Assembly: GCA_021155965.1 (NCBI GenBank) | Contig: JAJNBJ010000003.1 | Span: forward strand, 124,001-188,000 | From: Flavipsychrobacter sp. | Lineage (GTDB): Bacteria > Bacteroidota > Bacteroidia > Chitinophagales > Chitinophagaceae | DNA: 64,000 nucleotides | Direction: 5' to 3' | In this document: positions 19,304-28,540 of the stretch, piece by piece | How the letters are laid out: each line of letters starts with the position of its first letter | Position numbering within the stretch: the stretch's first letter is position 1 | Translations under genes and position numbers: made by a program | Notes under the pieces: model-generated | What the model was told of the DNA's origin: nothing | Databases searched by the model: none | What the model saw: the letters and a program-made list of their open reading frames with translations, nothing else

Positions 19304-21478
19304 TTATCCCTTTGTTTTACTCATATCTACTTTCGTCTTGTTATAGTCCAGCCCCATATTCCAAAACAGGAAAGACCATTTATCAGCTTGTTCGGCTATG
19401 ATCATGTCTGTTGGCTTTCCGGCACCATGTCCTGCTTTAGTTTCCACCCGTATCATAACAGGGTTCCTGCCCGACTGGCCTTTCTGTAAGGCTGCAGCAA
19501 ATTTGAACGAATGCGCCGGCACTACCCTATCGTCATGGTCGCCGGTTGTTACCATTGTTGCCGGATAGCTGGTTTCTTTTACATTGTGCACAGGAGAGTA
19601 TTTATACAGGTAATCAAACATCTCTTTGCTGTCTTCTGCAGTACCATAATCATATGCCCACCCTGCACCGGCAGTGAACTTATTGTAGCGCAGCATATCC
19701 AGCACCCCTACTGCGGGGAAACAAACTTTATACAGGTCAGGGCGCTGTGTAAGGCACGCACCAACCAGCAACCCGCCATTAGAGCCCCCGGCGATCGCCA
19801 GGTAGTCTTTTGATGTATATTTCTCTTTGATCAGGTATTCAGCAGCAGCTATAAAATCATCAAACACATTTTGTTTCTGCATTTTGGTACCGGCATTATG
19901 CCAGTTGTCACCATATTCACCGCCACCACGCAGGTTAGCTACGGCATATACTCCACCATGCTGCATGAACACCAGGTTGCTCACGCTGAATGAAGGTGTC
20001 AGGCTCACATTAAACCCCCCATAACCATATAGCAATACAGGGTTCTTGCCGGTCAGCATCATTCCCTTTTTATAGGTAATGATCATCGGTATTTTCTCAC
20101 CATCTTTCGAGGTATAGAAAACCTGTTTGCTTTCAAACTCTTTGGGATTGAATTTTACACCGGAAGCCTTGTATAATGAAGATTTTCCGGTTTTAATATC
20201 ATACTTAAAAATAGTTGGTGGGAATACATAAGAAGTGTAACTGTAGTAAGTTTCCATTTCTTCGTCCTTTCCGCCAAAACCGCCGGCAGAGCCTAATCCA
20301 GGCAGTTCAATTTCTTTTTCTTTTTTACCGTCTAAGCTATATTGGTAGATCTTGGTCACCGCATCTTCAATGTAGTGCGCAAAAACCTTCTTGCCACAGG
20401 TAGATATTGAAAGTGGGAATTTGGTTTCAGGTATCACTGTCTTCCAGTTCTCTTTACCGGGGTTCTTGACATCAACCTTCACAAGCGTACGGTTTGGTGC
20501 TCCCTGGTTGGTAACTATATACAACGTGCTTTTCTCAACATATGCTATATCCTGCTCATAGTCAAAACCGGTTACTATCGGCACTATCGGCGCATCTTTT
20601 TTGGTCAGGTCTTGTATATACAACTCATTACCATAGGTAGCGTTCGCAGCACTTATTACCAGGAAGTTCTGGTCATCCGTCACTGCTCCGCTTAAATATC
20701 TGCGAGGAGTACCCTCACCGCCAAATATCAACTTATCAGCACTTTGCGGCGTACCTAACTTGTGGTAAAACAGTTTGTGTATCTGGGTCTTTTCAGATAG
20801 TTGGCTGCCCTTGGGCTTATCATAGCTGCAGTAATAAAAACCATCATTGTTGAACCATGACAGGCCGCTGAATTTCACATCCCTTAAAGTATCGTCTTTT
20901 TTCTGTCCTGTTTTTGCATCGATCACTATCACTTTGCGCCAATCCGACCCTCCTTCGCTAATCTGGTAAGCAGCCAGTGAGCCATCTTTAGTAAAACTCA
21001 AACCTTGCAAGGAGGTTGTACCATCTGGCGAGAATTTGTTAGGATCAAGGAACACTTCCTGGTTCCCATCCCCTTTCTGCCTGTAAAGCACGCTTTGGTT
21101 TTGCAGTCCGTTATTTTTATAGAAATAGGTATACTCACCTTCTTTAAAAGGTGCAGAATATTTCTCATAATTCCACAGTGCCTTCAGGTCTGCTTTTATG
21201 TCATTCCTGTAGGGTATCTGGCTCAGGTAGGCATTGGTCACCTTGTTTTGCTCTGCCACCCAGTTTTTGGTATCCTCGGCACGGTCATCTTCCAGCCAGC
21301 GGTATGGGTCCTGCACTTTTGTCCCGAAATATTCATCCACCTGGTCTGCCCTTTTTGTCTGCGGGTATTTGCCTGCATAGATCGATTGCTTCTGCGCCTG
21401 TGCTGCCATGCTCATCATTAATATTGAAACACAAATTGGAAATGCTCTCATTATTAGCTTTTTTAGTATTATTTTCAT
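19304..21478 (-). CDS. prolyl oligopeptidase family serine peptidase (S9), exported
   Basis: DPYRWLED, GGSNGG nucleophile motif, DHDDRVVPAHSFKF, GHGAGKPT; start set to the internal ATG preceding the signal peptide rather than the ORF-track start 21634. Confidence 0.93.
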   Translation of the reverse strand: MKIILKKLIMRAFPICVSILMMSMAAQAQKQSIYAGKYPQTKRADQVDEYFGTKVQDPYRWLEDDRAEDTKNWVAEQNKVTNAYLSQIPYRNDIKADLKALWNYEKYSAPFKEGEYTYFYKNNGLQNQSVLYRQKGDGNQEVFLDPNKFSPDGTTSLQGLSFTKDGSLAAYQISEGGSDWRKVIVIDAKTGQKKDDTLRDVKFSGLSWFNNDGFYYCSYDKPKGSQLSEKTQIHKLFYHKLGTPQSADKLIFGGEGTPRRYLSGAVTDDQNFLVISAANATYGNELYIQDLTKKDAPIVPIVTGFDYEQDIAYVEKSTLYIVTNQGAPNRTLVKVDVKNPGKENWKTVIPETKFPLSISTCGKKVFAHYIEDAVTKIYQYSLDGKKEKEIELPGLGSAGGFGGKDEEMETYYSYTSYVFPPTIFKYDIKTGKSSLYKASGVKFNPKEFESKQVFYTSKDGEKIPMIITYKKGMMLTGKNPVLLYGYGGFNVSLTPSFSVSNLVFMQHGGVYAVANLRGGGEYGDNWHNAGTKMQKQNVFDDFIAAAEYLIKEKYTSKDYLAIAGGSNGGLLVGACLTQRPDLYKVCFPAVGVLDMLRYNKFTAGAGWAYDYGTAEDSKEMFDYLYKYSPVHNVKETSYPATMVTTGDHDDRVVPAHSFKFAAALQKGQSGRNPVMIRVETKAGHGAGKPTDMIIAEQADKWSFLFWNMGLDYNKTKVDMSKTKG

Positions 21479-21637
21479 TAGAACTGGCCTCAAAATAAGT
21501 GTATTTTTGTGAGTGTGCCATCCCCCATCCCATACCCCTGTATTTTTATATAGATATATAGAAAACGTTAACAGTTTATTTATGGCTAAACCCTTTATTG
21601 AAATTACATTTGTAAGAAGTTGATATAATATCACAGT

Positions 21638-24600
21638 CTGAGACGCTTTTTTAAAATATTACGCTACACCGTTGGCACACTGCTGGCAATTTTGCTGCTG
21701 GTTGTTGTGCTCATCAACTTTACCTCCGTGCAGAATATTCTCGCCCGTAAAGGAACCGATTGGCTCTCAAAAAAACTGAAAACAAAAGTAGAGATCAGGC
21801 ATGTACGCATAGATTTTATAAATCATTTATTATTACAGGGGCTTTATATAGAAGATCAGGCCCACGATACCTTACTCTATGCCGGCGAAGCACAGGTGCG
21901 TATAACCGATGTGCTGTTTTCCGATAAAGACCTTACCCTGCGGTATATAGGGCTTCAAAATGCGTATGCACACCTGTACCGGGCAGCCACCTCAAAAGAA
22001 TGGAACTATGGTTTTATAGAGGATGCCTTCAGCACAGGCAAAAAAGACACAACTAAAAAAGCCCCGGGCAAGCCATTTGAATTTGACCTGGAAAAAATTG
22101 AATTGGAAAATGTGCGCATCCATATGGATGATGCCTGGGTAGGCGAAGACCTGGATTTTGATATAGGCTACCTTCTGGCAAATGCAAGGGACCTTGACTT
22201 CGGCAAAGAGATACTGGACATTAAAACGGTCAACATCGCTAATGCGCATATCAGCGTTAATGAATACAAGGGCGGGCGGCCACCAAGAGCAAAGGTTGGC
22301 CACCCATGGCAGGAACTGCCGTATAAAACCCCTTTCAACCCCGGCAACTGGGCAGTGCAGGTTGATGAACTATCTCTCGATAGCTGCACATTCCGCTTTA
22401 AAGGAGAAGATCACATATCTGAAGAAGGCCATTTTGATGAAACTAACTTCTACATCTCAGGTATCCAGCTTGCTGCAGATGAAATAAAAATAAAAGGGGA
22501 CACCCTGCGCGGCAATCTCAACAATCTTAGCGCAAGAGAACGGTGTGGCATCGTTATCAAAACATTGCGTAGCAAAGTAACTGTTTCTCCCAATGCCTCT
22601 ATCTGCGAGAACCTGTACCTGGAAACCAACTACAGCAAGATCAAGGACTACTATGCAATGCACTACCTGCATTTCCCTGCATTTAACTATTATATAGACA
22701 GCGTGACCATGGTTGCACACCTTCGTGATGCTTCCATTGATCAGCGCGACATTGCCTTCTTCGCACCGCAAATAAGAAACCTGCCCGCTACAGCATTGAA
22801 GGTTAGCGGCGATGGCCGGGGCACAGTTGCCAGCCTCGCCGTAAAACGCCTGAATGTTACAGATGGTAACAGTGTTATAAAAGGCAATCTATCTATGAAG
22901 GGCTTACCGGACATTTACGCAACCAAAATATCGTTCACCGATGCCGAGATTACTACAACCGGCAATGGTATATTGCATTACGCCCCTGCATTGAAAGACA
23001 ATCCCAATATAGCTGTAGACCGCCTGCTGTTTGCGCACTTCAAAGGCAATTATGAGGGTACCATCGAAGATTTTGCATTAAAAGGCACAATCACCACCAA
23101 CCTTGGCAACATTAATACAGACCTTAAAATGCAGATACCGGATTTTGACCCTAAGAAAGCAGCTTACTCAGGCACCGTTGCGGCTGACAATGTACAGGTC
23201 GGGGATTTCCTCAGGCAATCCTGGTTAGGCGGAGTTACTTTGAAGGAAGAGTTCTCGGGTACTTCATTCGACCCTGATGATATTCAATTAAAGATAGACG
23301 GCAGTATACAGCAAATCCGCATCGATAGCTATACCTATCACAATATCAGCACGCATGGTGTAGTAGCGAAAAAACAATTCAAAGGCAACGTGCTGATAGA
23401 CGATCCTAACCTGGCACTGGAATTTAACGGGGATATCAACTATGGCGGAAAGAACCTTGCCATTAATGCTACGGCCCATCTGCTTGCTGCCAATTTCAAA
23501 GCGCTGCACCTTACAAAAGACACCGTCACCCTCTCTGCCGACTTCGACCTCAACTGCACGGGCAGTAACATAGACAACTTCTCGGGCTATGCAAAGCTCA
23601 ACAACATAGACCTGAAACGAAATGCACACAAGCTCGCACTCGATTCGATCCTCGTCAATGCTACCGGCGACAGCGTCAATAGGTATCTGTCCATACAAAG
23701 CAACGATGTTACCGCTACCATCAACGGCAGCTACCAGTTGAGTAAGCTCCCTGCTTCCGTTCAACTGTACCTGTCGCGCTACATACCTAACTATATCCAG
23801 CCCCCAACCAGGTATGCCCCCAACCAGAACTTTGAGTTCACCATCACCACAAACAATGTAGACAGCCTGTTTGCCGTAACGCTCCCTATTCTCCGTGGGT
23901 TTAATTCTTCCAAGATCAGCGGGGGGCTCAATATGACATCCAGGAAGCTAACCCTGAAAGCATCGGTGCCGCATGCTGCTATTGGCAACTTTAGCCTGTA
24001 CAACATTGCCTTGCAGGGCCAGGGCGATTTTGATGCGCTTAGCCTTAACACCACTGTCGACAATGTGGTGATCGGCGATAGTATACTTAATGGCTCTTTA
24101 AGCCTCAATACAACCGTTGCCCACGACTCTATAGCATTTACCGTCACCACCAGCTCATCCGATACTACCAGCTCTCTATCATTGAACGGCAATATCCAGG
24201 CGCGCCGCGACTCACTATTCCTCACTATTCTGCCCTCCCAGTTCTACCTCAACCAGGCAAAGTGGAACATAGCAGGCGGCAGCAAAGTAGTATACAGCGA
24301 CAAATACCTGCAGGTTGAAGGCATCAGCATCACCTCCGGCCTGCAGAAGATAACGGCAGCTACCGAGCTGCGGAACAACGAGCGCGACCTCGTTATCAAT
24401 ACCGAGAACCTCGACCTTGGCCAGTTTGGCAACTGGGCCGGGCTTGCCGCATACCAGCCCGATGGGCGTTTGAGCGGCAACATACGTATCAACAAAATAT
24501 TCGAACGGCTTTTTATTGACGCCAGCGTCAAAGCAACTGATGTCAAGTTCAATAACATCGATGTGGGCACCGTCAACATCATCGGCAACTACGATAACGG

Positions 24601-26434
24601 CACCCGTCTCCTTCACCTCGATCCCAGGACAGGCATTTTCAATAAAGATGCGTCCGTAACTGCATCCGGTACTATGTCGTTCGACAGCACCTCCAAACAA
24701 AAGATTGATGGCAAGCTCACGTTCAAAAACACGCCCGTTGCATGGGCTACCCCATTCCTCACCGGTGTCATGAGTAACCTCGGTGGCACAATTGAAGGGG
24801 CCGTGGATATTAAGGGCACTGCAGTGGCCCCGGATATTGAGGGTAAGCTTAACCTGTTCAAAGGCGCCTTCAAACTCGATTACATGGGTACTAACTACAC
24901 CATACCCTTCGCCAATGTAACTGTAAATAACCGGCGCATTGAATTGGGCAAGGTAATGATCTTCGACCGCAACTCACGGTATGCCATACTTTCCGGCTAC
25001 TTCTCCCACAACCTCTTCAACAATATGCGCAGCCGCATCAAGGTCACATCCGACAATTTTGAAGTGATGAACCTTGCCAGCTACGATAATAACCTCTTCT
25101 ACGGCAACGTCCTCGCCAGTTTCGACTCAATTACACTGCGCGGGCAATTCAACAACCTTCGCCTTAATGTTTACAACATTGCTCCTGCTGCTAAGTCGCG
25201 CATATTTATCCCGGTCAACTCATCGGGCGAGGCTGGCTCGTATTCCTATGTATCGTTCAAAAACTATAGTAAGACACAGGATAAGATACTAAAAAAGCGC
25301 AAGGACAAATTCAGCGTCAGCATAGATGCTAACCTTAATACGCTTGCCGAGATGGTCATTGTGCTCGACCCATCCAATGGCGATGAGATACGCGCCAAGG
25401 GAGATGGCAGGATACAAATGGACATACCCGCCAATAACGATATGACCATAACCGGTTTGTATATCATAGATCATGGCACCTACACATTCACGCTGAACCA
25501 GTTTTTCATCAGGCGCACGTTCACGCTCGATGGTGGCAGCACCATCAGCTTCAACGGGCCTTTTTCATCAACCGAGCTCGATGTGGACGCCACCTACAGG
25601 GTCAAGGCAAGGCTCGCAGACCTCCTTACGGAATCGGAGAAGGCCGCACCTGATGTAAACACTCAGGCGCCTCAATGGGTAAATGTAAAGCTCCACATGT
25701 TTGGCCCGCTCGAAAAATCGAGCCTCACCTTTAACCTCGACCTGGAAGACAAGCACGCCCAGAACTCTATTGCCTACACAAAGCTGAGGCTGGTAAATGC
25801 CGATGCCCGCCAGCAGTTGACGCAGGTTGGCTCATTACTCCTTGTAGGCCAGTTCATACCACCCGAGGGTATTGGATCGGGCACAGCCCTATCGGGCACC
25901 GTGAACAACATCAGCCAGATATTCTCCAGCAGTGTGTCTACCGGCCTCACGGCTATCGTCAATAAGCTTACGGGCGATAAAGACCTGAACGTAGCCGTGA
26001 AGTACACCAACTATGCCGACCAAACTGCCGCCGGCAGCCGCAGTGAGATCAAGCTGGGTGTGAACAAAAGCCTCCTCAACGACCGCCTCATTGTAGAAGT
26101 GGGCAGTACCTCAAACTGGGGACGGCCAACCAGCACTACCAGCAGTTCTTCAGGCTTCAACGTTAATGGCGACTTCCGGGTGCAGTATAAGATAACACCT
26201 ACCAGCGGCCTGCGCCTCAATGCCTTCCGCACCAGCGATTACGATGCAACTCTCGACCGCTCAATTGTGCGCAGTGGTTTGGGTATGTCATGGAGAAAAT
26301 CGTTCGATAACCTGCCCGACTTTTTCCGTGGCAAGAAATATGCACAACGCGAAAGAGAGATACAGCTAAAGCGCATCAACGAAGCCTCCACCGATACCGT
26401 CCGCACCCTGCGCCGCAACGGCTCCAGGCCGTAG
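21638..26434 (+). CDS. TamB-like translocation/assembly module (DUF490) protein
   Basis: N-terminal TM helix, about 1580 aa of beta-rich repeats, C-terminal GTYTFTLNQFFIRRTFTLDGGSTISFNG...LDVDATYRV. Start is uncertain: track start is TTG 21692, CTG 21638 also plausible. Confidence 0.85.
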   Translation: MRRFFKILRYTVGTLLAILLLVVVLINFTSVQNILARKGTDWLSKKLKTKVEIRHVRIDFINHLLLQGLYIEDQAHDTLLYAGEAQVRITDVLFSDKDLTLRYIGLQNAYAHLYRAATSKEWNYGFIEDAFSTGKKDTTKKAPGKPFEFDLEKIELENVRIHMDDAWVGEDLDFDIGYLLANARDLDFGKEILDIKTVNIANAHISVNEYKGGRPPRAKVGHPWQELPYKTPFNPGNWAVQVDELSLDSCTFRFKGEDHISEEGHFDETNFYISGIQLAADEIKIKGDTLRGNLNNLSARERCGIVIKTLRSKVTVSPNASICENLYLETNYSKIKDYYAMHYLHFPAFNYYIDSVTMVAHLRDASIDQRDIAFFAPQIRNLPATALKVSGDGRGTVASLAVKRLNVTDGNSVIKGNLSMKGLPDIYATKISFTDAEITTTGNGILHYAPALKDNPNIAVDRLLFAHFKGNYEGTIEDFALKGTITTNLGNINTDLKMQIPDFDPKKAAYSGTVAADNVQVGDFLRQSWLGGVTLKEEFSGTSFDPDDIQLKIDGSIQQIRIDSYTYHNISTHGVVAKKQFKGNVLIDDPNLALEFNGDINYGGKNLAINATAHLLAANFKALHLTKDTVTLSADFDLNCTGSNIDNFSGYAKLNNIDLKRNAHKLALDSILVNATGDSVNRYLSIQSNDVTATINGSYQLSKLPASVQLYLSRYIPNYIQPPTRYAPNQNFEFTITTNNVDSLFAVTLPILRGFNSSKISGGLNMTSRKLTLKASVPHAAIGNFSLYNIALQGQGDFDALSLNTTVDNVVIGDSILNGSLSLNTTVAHDSIAFTVTTSSSDTTSSLSLNGNIQARRDSLFLTILPSQFYLNQAKWNIAGGSKVVYSDKYLQVEGISITSGLQKITAATELRNNERDLVINTENLDLGQFGNWAGLAAYQPDGRLSGNIRINKIFERLFIDASVKATDVKFNNIDVGTVNIIGNYDNGTRLLHLDPRTGIFNKDASVTASGTMSFDSTSKQKIDGKLTFKNTPVAWATPFLTGVMSNLGGTIEGAVDIKGTAVAPDIEGKLNLFKGAFKLDYMGTNYTIPFANVTVNNRRIELGKVMIFDRNSRYAILSGYFSHNLFNNMRSRIKVTSDNFEVMNLASYDNNLFYGNVLASFDSITLRGQFNNLRLNVYNIAPAAKSRIFIPVNSSGEAGSYSYVSFKNYSKTQDKILKKRKDKFSVSIDANLNTLAEMVIVLDPSNGDEIRAKGDGRIQMDIPANNDMTITGLYIIDHGTYTFTLNQFFIRRTFTLDGGSTISFNGPFSSTELDVDATYRVKARLADLLTESEKAAPDVNTQAPQWVNVKLHMFGPLEKSSLTFNLDLEDKHAQNSIAYTKLRLVNADARQQLTQVGSLLLVGQFIPPEGIGSGTALSGTVNNISQIFSSSVSTGLTAIVNKLTGDKDLNVAVKYTNYADQTAAGSRSEIKLGVNKSLLNDRLIVEVGSTSNWGRPTSTTSSSSGFNVNGDFRVQYKITPTSGLRLNAFRTSDYDATLDRSIVRSGLGMSWRKSFDNLPDFFRGKKYAQREREIQLKRINEASTDTVRTLRRNGSRP

Positions 26435-26436
26435 GC

Positions 26437-26473
26437 AATTTGAAAATGTGCTGATTTGAAAATTTGAAAATTG
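26437..26473 (+). repeat. AT-rich dispersed repeat copy 1
   Basis: aatttgaaaatgtgctgatttgaaaatttgaaaattga; near-identical to 27767-27803. Confidence 0.8.
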
Positions 26474-26512
26474 ATGCTACCGAAATTAAAACGGACAACG
26501 AAACACGGATAA

Positions 26513-26549
26513 TTTTCAAATTACCACATTTTCAAATTTTCAAATTAAT
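26513..26549 (-). repeat. AT-rich dispersed repeat, partial inverted copy
   Basis: ttttcaaattaccacattttcaaattttcaaatt, inverted relative to copy 1. Confidence 0.65.
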
Positions 26550-27759
26550 TAACCGCTTTCTGCACCAGTTCTGCAGCTTCGCTCAGCAATATTGCTGACT
26601 GCACTTTAAGGCCGCTGTTCTTTATCAGCTCCTGTGCGGCTTCGGCGTTGGTGCCTTGCAGGCGCACTATTATCGGGATGTTGATGTTGCCCAGTTTGTT
26701 GTAGGCTTCTATCACACCGGCTGCAACACGGTCGCAGCGAACAATGCCGCCGAATATATTGATGAGGATCGCTTTTACGTTCGGGTCTTTCAGTATAATG
26801 CGGAAACCTGCCTCCACTGTCTGTGCGTTGGCGCTGCCGCCCACGTCCAGGAAGTTTGCCGGTTCACCGCCTGCCAGTTTTATCATGTCCATGGTGGCCA
26901 TGGCAAGGCCTGCGCCGTTCACCATGCAACCCACGTTGCCGTCCAGCTTCACATAGTTCAGGTTAAATTCGCCTGCCTCTACTTCTGTCGGGTCTTCCTC
27001 GCTCTTGTCGCGCATATCTGCAAGGTCTGAGTGGCGCATCAGGGCGTTCTCGTCCAGGTTCATTTTGCAGTCTACGGCAAGTATCTTGTCATCCGCACTT
27101 TTGAAGAGCGGGTTTATCTCCAGCATAGAGCAGTCCAGACCCACATAGGCATCGTATAAGTTGGTTACGAACTTCACCATGTTCTTAAACGCAGTGCCGC
27201 TCAACCCAAGGTTGAAGGCTATCTTCCTTGCCTGGAACGGCAACAGCGGGAAGCCCGGCTGTATCCACTCTTTGAATATTTTTTCAGGGGTATCGTGCGC
27301 CACTGTTTCAATGTCCATACCGCCCTCGGTGCTGTACATCACCACGTTCTGTTTCTTTGCACGGTCCAGCAATATAGAGAGATAGAATTCCTTACGCTCA
27401 CTGGGGCCATCGTAATACATATCCTGCGCTACCAGTATCTTATGCACTTTTTTGCCTGCCGCACCTGTTTGTATGGTTACCAGTGTATTGCCGAGTATAT
27501 TTTTGGCTACCCTTTCCACGTCCTCCGCACTCTTCACTACGTTTACGCCGCTCTGATCAGGTACTTCTTTCATCCTGCCCTTGCCACGGCCACCGGCATG
27601 TATCTGCGCTTTTACTACGGCAAACTTAGTGCCTGTAGATGAGGCTATTTGTTTATAAGCGGCAACAGCAGCATCTGCATGCTCTACGGCTACGCCTTCC
27701 TGTGTAGGTACATTATATCTTTTCAGCAGCTCTTTTGCCTGGTATTCGTGCAAGTTCAT
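26545..27759 (-). CDS. sucC: succinyl-CoA synthetase beta subunit (ADP-forming)
   Basis: MNLHEYQAKELLKRYNVPTQEG; GGRGKG; NFLDVGGSANAQTVEAGFRIIL; NIFGGIVRCDRVAAGVIEA. Confidence 0.96.
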   Translation of the reverse strand: MNLHEYQAKELLKRYNVPTQEGVAVEHADAAVAAYKQIASSTGTKFAVVKAQIHAGGRGKGRMKEVPDQSGVNVVKSAEDVERVAKNILGNTLVTIQTGAAGKKVHKILVAQDMYYDGPSERKEFYLSILLDRAKKQNVVMYSTEGGMDIETVAHDTPEKIFKEWIQPGFPLLPFQARKIAFNLGLSGTAFKNMVKFVTNLYDAYVGLDCSMLEINPLFKSADDKILAVDCKMNLDENALMRHSDLADMRDKSEEDPTEVEAGEFNLNYVKLDGNVGCMVNGAGLAMATMDMIKLAGGEPANFLDVGGSANAQTVEAGFRIILKDPNVKAILINIFGGIVRCDRVAAGVIEAYNKLGNINIPIIVRLQGTNAEAAQELIKNSGLKVQSAILLSEAAELVQKAVN

Positions 27760-27766
27760 ACGTTAT

Positions 27767-27803
27767 AATTTGAAAATGTGCTAATTTGAAAATTTGAAAA
27801 TTG
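27767..27803 (+). repeat. AT-rich dispersed repeat copy 3
   Basis: aatttgaaaatgtgctaatttgaaaatttgaaaattga, one difference from copy 1. Confidence 0.8.
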
Positions 27804-28163
27804 ATTGTTTTTATTCAAAAAATTGTGGTGCGAAGGTAATAATTACGGCCAAAAAACGGGGTTGAATTTTGCACACTTCGCGGATATTTTTTTGTAACAA
27901 CACTTATATGTATAACTGAATGATCCATAATACTTATAAACATTTTTTTTTGCGCACTATTTGCACACTTGTTGCGCATCCAGGCATTGATTATCAATGA
28001 GCCTTGTTCCTGAATTTGGCAGCCCCTTTGGGGTAAATAACCCGTTGTTGAGTTTTATTTAACCGCAAAGGGCGCAAAGACACAAAGAGAACCGCAAAGT
28101 CTTGTACCCGGGCAGTTGCGGAACAAAGTTCGTAAGAGTTTTGGTGGTGAAAAAATCTAATTT

Positions 28164-28194
28164 CCGTCACGGTACTGAAACTGTACCGTGACGG
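28164..28194. repeat. perfect 12-bp inverted repeat, part of a dispersed composite repeat
   Basis: ccgtcacggtac-tgaaact-gtaccgtgacgg followed by TTTTT. Confidence 0.7.
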
Positions 28195-28540
28195 TTTTTG
28201 GGTATAGTGTGGGCGCGGGTTTGCGGGGATCTTGAAATATTTTATGCGGCGTTTTTTTTGTCTGAACTCGAATTGATGGAATTATTGAATTTTTAGAATT
28301 GGGTAGAGTGGATGCCTGGTTCGTCAGAAAATAAAACCAGCAAAGGATGGAAGTTTCAACACCGAGCCCTAAATACCTTCTCAGAAAGGGTTTCATTAGC
28401 AGTTCCGGATAAATCCGGAACAACATGGAAATTGTCTCATCCTGAATAAGACTAGACAACGGATAAATTAAAATAAACAACATTTTTTAATTATTTTTTA
28501 TATTTTTATGATTTATTATTAATATTTTAATTGCCCCGGT

